Below, piece by piece: positions 1-4,886 of a DNA stretch of 6,308 nucleotides. A program made the position numbers and the translations under genes. The notes beneath the pieces were generated by a model. That model had not been told where the DNA came from, ran no database searches, and worked only from the letters and a program-made list of their open reading frames with translations. Each line of letters opens with the position of its first letter. Within the stretch, counting starts at the first letter, position 1. The stretch is taken from positions 1 to 6,308 of the forward strand of contig JAEWLD010000103.1 of the NCBI GenBank assembly GCA_023393485.1. Reading direction: 5' to 3'. This DNA comes from Bacteroidota bacterium. Its GTDB lineage: Bacteria; Bacteroidota; Bacteroidia; Flavobacteriales; Flavobacteriaceae.

Positions 1-306
1 GTCTGACGATGCCGACGTGTAATGGTCAAGCCCGAGCTCAACATCGAGCGAATGCTTTTTGCCCGTTTTGCCGTATTTGACCAATCGGATGTCAAGCGTA
101 TTTGAGATGTCGGTCAGTTCTTCGGTCCCGACACCGCCTGTGACCGCCGAATTGTTTCCGTCTTGTTGGTAGTAGCTTGACACGAGGTTTATTTCGTCGA
201 GCTTGAGTTTCGTGCTTTTATAAGCGCTCGAATCGGCCGGTTGATTTTGCGAATAGCCTTGAAAAAGCAGCATCAGCGCAAAACCCGAGATTATTCTTCT
301 TTTCAT
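1..306 (-). CDS. DUF3570-type predicted outer-membrane protein, N-terminal part (runs off left edge)
   Basis: This is the last gene of the leftward operon; only residues 1-102 are in the window and the frame is open to base 1. It starts at ATG 306-304, 8 nt after the first base of the preceding stop, followed by a signal peptide (basic MKRR, hydrophobic core about residues 5-17, likely cleavage after YSQ at 18-20). The mature start matches what I recall of the DUF3570 family: KLKLDEINLVSSYYQQDG (33-50), then an NSAVTGGVGTEELTD-like stretch (52-66) and GLDHYTSASSD at 92-102. DUF3570 proteins are usually several hundred residues long and predicted to be outer-membrane beta-barrels; alternating polar and hydrophobic residues at 69-93 fit that. 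The function of the family is not known to me. Residues 94-100 (DHYTSAS) resemble an ApbE flavin-acceptor motif with Ser in place of the central Gly. The family call rests on recalled sequence, not on a search. Confidence 0.82.
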   Translation of the reverse strand, partial: MKRRIISGFALMLLFQGYSQNQPADSSAYKSTKLKLDEINLVSSYYQQDGNNSAVTGGVGTEELTDISNTLDIRLVKYGKTGKKHSLDVELGLDHYTSASSD

Positions 307-313
307 CGGTTGA

Positions 314-532
314 TTAGTTACAGCCGCATCCGCCGCCGACTTTGCCGGCATTGGCACCCGATGCGCCTTCTCTGTAAGATTGGAAACTGAGTTCGGTTTT
401 CTCGATTTTGCGGTTTGACAAAATCATTTCGGAGTCGTTGAGTTTCGCCTTGTCGTATTCCTTGACCGGCGAACAGGCGGCCGCGGCACAAACACCGGCC
501 ACGGCGATGGTTTTCTGGATGGTTTTATTCAT
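314..532 (-). CDS. Small DUF4266-type lipoprotein with Cys-rich GGGCGCN tail
   Basis: A 72-residue protein. The start at ATG 532-530 overlaps the end of apbE by 8 nt and places a basic N-terminus (MNKTIQK) in front of a hydrophobic segment (8-19) and a lipobox-like AAAC with the lipidated Cys at residue 20. A start further upstream in this frame, near 670, would replace the signal with unstructured sequence lying inside apbE. The mature part is only about 53 residues: SPVKEYDKAKLNDSEM (21-36), a charged middle, REGASGAN (54-61), and a Gly-rich tail ending GGGCGCN (66-72). This fits the DUF4266 family, which has no function known to me. The two tail cysteines, C69 and C71, could bind metal, form a disulfide or be a target of the thioredoxin-fold protein in the same operon. 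EGASGAN at 55-61 resembles the ApbE acceptor motif, but the acceptor position is Asn. These functional ideas are inference; the family assignment is fairly firm. Confidence 0.85.
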   Translation of the reverse strand: MNKTIQKTIAVAGVCAAAACSPVKEYDKAKLNDSEMILSNRKIEKTELSFQSYREGASGANAGKVGGGCGCN

Positions 533-1475
533 TGAGATTGATATTGTCTGATGTATAAATGTTGTTGTCGTCATCGATGATGATGCAGTACAGCCCGGTA
601 ATCTGGTTGACGAGGTACAAACCGGCTTCGATGCCCATGACGGCGATCGGCGTGGCCATGGCGTCGGCAAATTCGGCGTTGTCGCAAATTACCGACACGC
701 TTTTGATTCCGGTAATCGGCAGCCCGGTTTTTGGATCGATCGTATGCGAATATTTTTTGCCGCCGATCACTGCGAATTTTTCATAATTGCCCGAGGTTGC
801 AATTGCCTTATTCGATATGCCGAGATATGAAAATGCCGCACCTGGATAATCCGGATTGGCAATGCCTATTGTCCACGGCTTGCCGTCCGGTTGGCAACCC
901 CAGGTAGTCAAATCGCCGCTGGCGTTGATGATTCCGCCCAAAACGCCATTTTGCTTCAACAAATGTTTGGCCTTTTCAGCCGCGTAACCTTTGCCGATGC
1001 CGCCAAAACCGATACGCATGCCCTTTTCCTTCAAAAAAACGGTGCAGTTTTCCCTATCGAGTATGATGTTTTGGTAGTTGATCAGGTGAACCATTTTTTT
1101 GGCCATCGCCGAGTCGGGCAATCGCGTCATCGTCTTGTCGAAATTCCAAAGGCTTTTGTCTATACTGCCGTAAGAAATGTCAAACGCGCCCTGCGTAATT
1201 TTTGAGATGGCGATGCTGCGTTCAATCAACAAAAAGACTTCTTCATCAACTTCTACAGGTTTTATGCCTGCCGCAGCATTGATCTGGTTGGTTTGGCTGT
1301 CGTCGGAGAATGTGGTCAGCAGTTTTTCGATACGGCGTATTTCCCCGACTGCCGCGTCAATATGGCGCTTTGCGCTGAGTGCATCGGTTTCGACGACGGT
1401 AATCGTAAAATTGTTTCCCATCAGCTTAAGCGAATGCGAAAACTTCTGGAGTGTCAAGGCTTCACCGGTGCGCAT
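525..1475 (-). CDS. apbE: FAD:protein FMN transferase (ApbE family)
   Basis: A 316-residue ApbE-family flavin transferase, which moves FMN from FAD onto a Ser or Thr of target proteins with Mg2+. Family landmarks are present in order: LMGNNFTITV (18-27), LLTTFSDDSQTNQIN (52-66), ITQGAFDISYGSIDKSLW (93-110), GGIGKGYAA (158-166), INASGDLTTWG (183-193), TSGNYEKF (227-234), YSHTIDPKTGLP (242-253), and the C-terminal ADAMAT (270-275), whose Asp271 and Thr275 correspond to metal ligands in characterised ApbEs. Length is normal and no key motif is missing, so it should be active. The start at 1475 overlaps the thioredoxin-fold gene by 14 nt, suggesting translational coupling. An in-frame TAG at 1511-1509 prevents any longer N-terminus. 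As read, the protein therefore lacks the signal peptide or lipobox that most ApbEs carry, although its neighbours are exported. No strong flavinylation target with a consensus motif is visible nearby. Confidence 0.96.
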   Translation of the reverse strand: MRTGEALTLQKFSHSLKLMGNNFTITVVETDALSAKRHIDAAVGEIRRIEKLLTTFSDDSQTNQINAAAGIKPVEVDEEVFLLIERSIAISKITQGAFDISYGSIDKSLWNFDKTMTRLPDSAMAKKMVHLINYQNIILDRENCTVFLKEKGMRIGFGGIGKGYAAEKAKHLLKQNGVLGGIINASGDLTTWGCQPDGKPWTIGIANPDYPGAAFSYLGISNKAIATSGNYEKFAVIGGKKYSHTIDPKTGLPITGIKSVSVICDNAEFADAMATPIAVMGIEAGLYLVNQITGLYCIIIDDDNNIYTSDNINLNE

Positions 1476-1890
1476 CGCAAATTGATTTGATTTCGCCAGT
1501 CCAGACCTCTACCGATACTTCGGGTTTGCCGATCCAGCTTTTGAGTACTTTTCCGCTCGGATCAAGCAGCAACGTCAAAGGAAAATTTCCTTGTCGGTTG
1601 TATTGTTCGGCAAGCGCGCTGTTGCGTTTTGCTATTTCTTCGGGCAAGGCATTTTTCTTTTTGCGCGGGAAATCGGCATTGACCATGACCAGGTTGTCTT
1701 TGGCCATTGAAGAAAAAACGTCGGTGTCAAAATAATCCTTGCGCGTCACGATACACGGCGCGCACCAGTCGGAGCCTGAAAAATTGAGCAAAATCAATTT
1801 GTGCTGCTCGGCTGCTTGTTTCTTGGCGGTTTCAAAGTCTGGTTGCCATTGGATCAAAGAAAGTGTAAGGGCCAGAATCAGGTATTTCAT
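1462..1890 (-). CDS. Exported thioredoxin-fold protein (thioredoxin family, CAPC active site)
   Basis: A 142-residue thioredoxin-fold protein, probably the first gene of the leftward operon. The start at ATG 1890-1888 yields a short hydrophobic leader (KYLILALTLSLIQ, 2-14), so it is probably exported to the periplasm; a longer reading from a TTG at 1938 would bury that leader. The core matches the thioredoxin_7/DUF255-like group: DFETAKKQA (18-26), LILLNFSGSDWCAPC (32-46) with the redox pair C43/C46, NLVMVNADFPRKKK (66-79), and GNFPLTLLLDPSGKVL (101-116), where P104 is the cis-proline next to the active site. A third Cys, C138, lies near the end. It likely reduces or oxidises a disulfide in the envelope. 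Its partner may be the CGC tail of the small lipoprotein encoded downstream, but that is inference from operon membership. Confidence 0.92.
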   Translation of the reverse strand: MKYLILALTLSLIQWQPDFETAKKQAAEQHKLILLNFSGSDWCAPCIVTRKDYFDTDVFSSMAKDNLVMVNADFPRKKKNALPEEIAKRNSALAEQYNRQGNFPLTLLLDPSGKVLKSWIGKPEVSVEVWTGEIKSICDAHR

Positions 1891-1935
1891 ATTGAAAATT
1901 AGAAAATTTCTAAAGCAATTAACGACGCTTAACCG

Positions 1936-1943
1936 CAAAGATT
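1936..1943 (-). promoter_or_regulatory. Weak candidate -7 box for the leftward operon
   Basis: Read on the minus strand, this is AATCTTTG, which matches the Bacteroidetes -7 consensus TAnnTTTG at all fixed positions but the first. It would give a leader of about 40-45 nt before the thioredoxin-fold gene at 1890. No TTG-like -33 element sits at the expected spacing, so the assignment is weak. Its appeal is that the region is divergent, the four downstream genes need a promoter here, and a CTTAAG-N5-CTTAAG repeat lies just upstream, where a regulator could bind. Confidence 0.25.
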
Positions 1944-1954
1944 GCCGCCTGCTT

Positions 1955-1971
1955 CTTAAGATTTACTTAAG
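1955..1971. repeat. Palindromic repeat CTTAAG-N5-CTTAAG in the divergent intergenic region
   Basis: Two CTTAAG hexamers (1955-1960 and 1966-1971) are separated by ATTTA. Each hexamer is itself a palindrome, so the element reads as both a direct and an inverted repeat, with half-site centres 11 bp apart, about one helical turn. A third partial copy (CTTAA) occurs at 1928-1932. It lies 65-81 bp upstream of the thioredoxin-fold start and could be a dimeric operator for the leftward operon. There is no T-tract, so it is not a terminator. Function is inferred from position only. Confidence 0.5.
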
Positions 1972-2001
1972 TTTCCAGGGCAACGCTTTGGATCGCTCTG
2001 A

Positions 2002-2040
2002 CGGTTTTTTTACTTTTCTGATATGCTGAGAAAAAAACCG
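2002..2040. repeat. Perfect 10-bp-arm inverted repeat next to the -7 box of the TPR/AraC gene
   Basis: The arm CGGTTTTTTT (2002-2011) is exactly complemented by AAAAAAACCG (2031-2040) across a 19-nt spacer. The right arm ends 1 nt before the proposed -7 box (2042-2049), and the repeat covers the whole region where the -33 element would lie. With about 29 bp between arm centres and A/T-tract arms, it could be an operator or a bent-DNA element. It lies between divergent genes and far from any gene end, so a terminator role is unlikely. That it is present is certain; its role is inferred. Confidence 0.55.
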
Positions 2041-2049
2041 CTACTTTTG
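2018..2049 (+). promoter_or_regulatory. Bacteroidetes-type promoter of the TPR/AraC regulator gene
   Basis: TACTTTTG at 2042-2049 is an exact match to the flavobacterial -7 consensus TAnnTTTG. A CTG at 2018-2020 is one base off the TTG -33 element and lies 21 nt upstream, inside the known spacing range. Transcription would start at about 2053-2058, leaving a leader of only about 10 nt before ATG 2067. No Shine-Dalgarno sequence is present, as is usual in this phylum. The -7 box is convincing and the -33 element is weak. Confidence 0.55.
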
Positions 2050-2066
2050 ACGATTCAATCTACGTC

Positions 2067-3614
2067 ATGCGCAATCGCTTCATCGCTTATATTGCACTGG
2101 TATTTTGCGCCGCAATTTGTTTTTCTCAAAACAATGAGGCTGGCGTACTTTTGCGGCAGGCAAATGAAATCCTGTTTGACGATCCGGCGCAGGCCATAAA
2201 AATTGCCGACAACCTGATCCAAAACCAGGATTTTCAATGCAAAGCCCAAGCTTCGGTGCTGCTCGCCAAAGGTCATTTCATCACCGGACAATATGCGGAT
2301 GCTGTAGGAAATATCGAAACGGCGGTCTCCGAGACCAAAAATAATGGTTCGCCCGAACTTCAGTTTGACGCGCTGCTGCTGGCGGCCGAAATTTACAACC
2401 GCCTTGATTTATTGCGCATTTCACATAAATATTTGCGTAAAGCCAGCGCGGTTGCCGGCCGGAATCCGGCGCTTCAAAAACGACTGGATGCCTACAAGGT
2501 TTTCGTTGCATCGCCAACTTTGGACTACCAAATTTGCAGCGCCAGTAACAAAACGATCGCGCGTTCCGAAATCCCGCAATACGCATTTTTGTCGAAAGGA
2601 ATGCCCTTGCAATTGACCGCGCGCGCGTTTCAAAATGCCGGTTTGACCGATTCGGCGGCAGCTTATTTTGAGCGGAATCGGAAAGACATCGCCAAAAACG
2701 ATCGCGGCGCCTATTGGAAGACATTGGCCCTGATTGATTACAGCGATTTTTATTTTTCGAGAAAAAACTACCCGGCTGCCGTAGCCACCCTTGAACAGGC
2801 ATTGCCACTTGAGAAAGCCGTCGGCAATCCGTACCTGACAAAAACGATCGCAGAAAAACTGTCGGTGTCGTTGCTAGCGTTGGGCGACAAAGCGCGGTTT
2901 GATGATTTTCGGAAAAAAGCCGAAACGGCGCAAAACGATTTGGATACCCGAATCACGCAAGCCACGAACCTTGCGTTCGAGAACCTACAACGGGAAAAAA
3001 CCGAAAAAGTTGAGCAGGCACGGCACTTCCAGTCGGGCATCGCAATCGCTTTAGGAAGCGTCGCATCCAGCATTTTGTTGCTCTGGCTGGTGACGCGATG
3101 GATTTTCAAGACCAAATCCAGGCACTTGCAGGATGTCATCAGCTATTTGAAACTGATCAAAAACATCGAAGCCAAAAAACCGGCGAAACCCACCGCAAAA
3201 AACCTGTCGATTCCCAAGGAAACCGAAGAGCTGCTTCTGGCCAAACTCGAAAGGTTCGAGGCCGGCAAAAAATACCTGACCAAAGATTTCTCGTTGGCAC
3301 AGCTGGCGGCTTTGTTTGAAACCAATACAAAATACCTCTCGGAAATCATCAATAAATACAAACAGAAAAATTTCAATTCGTACGTCAATGAACTGCGCAT
3401 CAGGTATGTCGTCGAAAAATTGAAAAACGATCCGAAATACCTCAATTACAAAGTCAGCTACCTGGCCGGGGAATGCGGCTTTTCATCGCACAGTCTTTTT
3501 TCGGCGGCGTTCAAAACCCATACAGGCATTGCCCCGAACGTATTCATCCAATTCCTTTCGGACGATGTGCGTCGCGCCGAAAAAGAACAGTTTGCCGAAA
3601 TTCCCGAATCATGA
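2067..3614 (+). CDS. Membrane-spanning TPR sensor/AraC-family transcriptional regulator
   Basis: A 515-residue one-component regulator of the type common in flavobacteria. In order: an N-terminal signal segment (5-20, ending CFSQ), an alpha-helical TPR-like region (about 24-300; for example 26-52, where LLRQANEILFDDPAQAIKIA fits a TPR helix pair, and 228-250), a short coiled coil (about 300-320), one transmembrane helix (324-346), a basic Lys/Pro-rich linker (347-383), and an AraC-type double helix-turn-helix. The first HTH is at 408-428 (FSLAQLAALFETNTKYLSEI) and the second at 462-482 (KVSYLAGECGFSSHSLFSAA), followed by the typical FKTHTGIAPNVFIQF end. The TPR part should be periplasmic and the HTH cytoplasmic, so an envelope cue could be passed directly to DNA. 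The ligand and targets are not known. It is divergent from the thioredoxin/apbE operon, which makes that operon a possible target. The stop overlaps the next start by ATGA. Confidence 0.93.
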   Translation: MRNRFIAYIALVFCAAICFSQNNEAGVLLRQANEILFDDPAQAIKIADNLIQNQDFQCKAQASVLLAKGHFITGQYADAVGNIETAVSETKNNGSPELQFDALLLAAEIYNRLDLLRISHKYLRKASAVAGRNPALQKRLDAYKVFVASPTLDYQICSASNKTIARSEIPQYAFLSKGMPLQLTARAFQNAGLTDSAAAYFERNRKDIAKNDRGAYWKTLALIDYSDFYFSRKNYPAAVATLEQALPLEKAVGNPYLTKTIAEKLSVSLLALGDKARFDDFRKKAETAQNDLDTRITQATNLAFENLQREKTEKVEQARHFQSGIAIALGSVASSILLLWLVTRWIFKTKSRHLQDVISYLKLIKNIEAKKPAKPTAKNLSIPKETEELLLAKLERFEAGKKYLTKDFSLAQLAALFETNTKYLSEIINKYKQKNFNSYVNELRIRYVVEKLKNDPKYLNYKVSYLAGECGFSSHSLFSAAFKTHTGIAPNVFIQFLSDDVRRAEKEQFAEIPES

Positions 3615-4738
3615 AAAGCCAAGCCTGTCTGATATTGTGGTTTTTGGTCGCACCGGCGGTTTTTTCGCAGACTGACAGTTTGCTGAAAAAAGCCAACGAA
3701 GAATTGTACGAACATCCGGACCGCGCCATTCGCATTGGCCTTGGCATCACAAAATCGGAACAAGCGAGCCTCACGCAAAAAACCGACGCGCTGATCGTGA
3801 TCTCGACGGCTTATTCATCGACGAGAAACTACGCCAAATCGTTGGAATATGCCGTACTGGCAGCACAGCAATTGCCCCAAATAAACGACGATGGCTTCAA
3901 AGTCAACGCCTATACGCGGCTTGGCGTGCAATATCAGCAGTTACAGGTTTTCAATAAAGCGCACTGGTATCTTGACAAAGCGATCGCCGTCGCCAAAAAT
4001 TCAAAGCAGTCATTTGACTCGCACAAAATGCTCGGTTTCAATTACGCCATCCGCGGATTGGTATATAAACAGCAAATGAGCTGTGACATCGCCCTTGACT
4101 ATTTCAACAAATCGCTGTACGAGCACCAGCATACCAACGATAAAGGGTTGAACTATGCGAACATGAGCGTCATTGTCTACAACAAAGGCAACTGTTTTCT
4201 GTCGCTGGGAAAAATCGACTCGGCGCGCAGCTGTTATGCCAGTGCCTACATTTACGCTGATAAAATCGATGCAAACAGCCTGAAAGCTTTCGCCAACAAA
4301 GGATTGGCCGAAGTGAAAACGCACGAAAAACAATACACCGCCGCGATCGCGTTGCTGCTTTCGGCCGAAAAAGAATCGGCTGAAGTCGGCGACCAGGTAT
4401 TGAATCAGGGCATTTACAAAGGATTATCGGACAATTATCTGTTGTTGGACGACCTCGGCAAATACGAACATTATCTTCAAAAGTACCGCAAGACGACAAA
4501 ACAAATCGAACAGACCAATGTCAAAACGCTCGATAAATTCATTGCGCAGCTTGATGACGAGACTGATGCCGAAGTCAAATCGGCAAAATCTGACGCGTTG
4601 TATTTTCAGGTTCCGTTAGCGGCGATCGCGTGCTTGGCAGTCGTCATTTTGTTTGCGGAAATCCGAAGATCCAAACGCAAATTGCATGAACTTTCGCTGC
4701 AACGCGCCCGGCTCGAGGCAAATGCTGAGCGAATGTAA
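3611..4738 (+). CDS. TPR membrane protein, paralogous sensor lacking an output domain
   Basis: A 375-residue protein. The start is ATG 3611, which overlaps the preceding stop (ATGA, 3611-3614); it gives a good signal peptide (hydrophobic 5-18, cleavage near VFSQ at 17-20). An open frame continues upstream inside the previous gene but without sequence that makes sense as protein. Mature residues 22-42 (DSLLKKANEELYEHPDRAI...) align clearly with residues 27-46 of the preceding regulator, so the two are related. TPR-like helices follow, for example YTRLGVQYQQLQVFNKAHWYL (101-121), RGLVYKQQMSCDIALDYFNKS (148-168) and NKGNCFLSLGKIDSARSCYA (191-210). One transmembrane helix (330-349) is followed by a 26-residue charged tail (IRRSKRKLHELSLQRARLEA...). 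Related regulators continue into an HTH or kinase domain here; this one stops. It may sense or modulate alongside its neighbour, or be a decayed regulator. No biochemical function can be named. Confidence 0.88.
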   Translation: MKSQACLILWFLVAPAVFSQTDSLLKKANEELYEHPDRAIRIGLGITKSEQASLTQKTDALIVISTAYSSTRNYAKSLEYAVLAAQQLPQINDDGFKVNAYTRLGVQYQQLQVFNKAHWYLDKAIAVAKNSKQSFDSHKMLGFNYAIRGLVYKQQMSCDIALDYFNKSLYEHQHTNDKGLNYANMSVIVYNKGNCFLSLGKIDSARSCYASAYIYADKIDANSLKAFANKGLAEVKTHEKQYTAAIALLLSAEKESAEVGDQVLNQGIYKGLSDNYLLLDDLGKYEHYLQKYRKTTKQIEQTNVKTLDKFIAQLDDETDAEVKSAKSDALYFQVPLAAIACLAVVILFAEIRRSKRKLHELSLQRARLEANAERM

Positions 4739-4886
4739 AACCTTACCGCAAAGCAATTCAAATCAGTGTAAATCAATGAATTAACAATTGGGTTTCATTG
4801 CCCGATTTCGTGAATTCCGACAGACATGCGCGTGCTGGGCTGGGCGAAGTGGTTTATTTTCGCCACTGTTAACCATCTCAGCAACC
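4739..4886. other. Intergenic region, 148 bp, between the TPR gene and the propeller gene
   Basis: I see no gene here. A 7-bp inverted repeat (CAATGAA 4774-4780, TTCATTG 4794-4800) lacks a following T-tract, so it is not a convincing terminator. A second small repeat (AGTGG 4848-4852, CCACT 4863-4867) encloses TATTTTCG at 4855-4862, one base off the TAnnTTTG -7 consensus, with no clear -33 element; this is a weak promoter candidate for the gene at 4887, giving a leader of about 20 nt. Both alternative reading frames beyond the TPR gene's stop close within about 16 codons and show no HTH remnant. Confidence 0.4.

Noticed and set aside
533..670. N-terminal extension of the DUF4266 frame starting near 670
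   Set aside because: It lies in a different frame inside apbE, translates to low-complexity Pro/Ser/Thr/Arg sequence, and would bury the lipoprotein signal. The start at 532 gives a proper signal and lipobox.
559..1735. Several plus-strand open frames of 62-104 codons opposite apbE and the thioredoxin-fold gene
   Set aside because: All are antisense to strongly supported genes, overlap one another in different frames and show no recognisable protein features.
1891..1938. Longer thioredoxin-fold protein starting at a TTG at 1938
   Set aside because: It adds 16 residues in front of a good signal sequence and uses a rare start codon; ATG 1890 is better.
2281..2841. A 186-codon open frame on the minus strand within the TPR/AraC gene
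   Set aside because: It is fully antisense to a well-supported gene, its translation is rich in Arg, Cys and Pro with no domain or signal, and such frames arise from the codon bias of the real gene.
3473..3610. Upstream extension of the second TPR gene into the AraC HTH region
   Set aside because: The added sequence is the out-of-frame shadow of the HTH domain; ATG 3611 gives a signal peptide and the typical ATGA overlap.
4739..4790. Frameshifted remnant of an HTH or kinase domain after the second TPR gene
   Set aside because: The two other frames translate to about 15 residues each before a stop, with no resemblance to an HTH, so a simple frameshift does not explain the missing domain.
4774..4800. 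Inverted repeat CAATGAA/TTCATTG as a terminator of the TPR operon
   Set aside because: The stem is only 7 bp, AT-rich, with a 13-nt loop and no T-tract after it.
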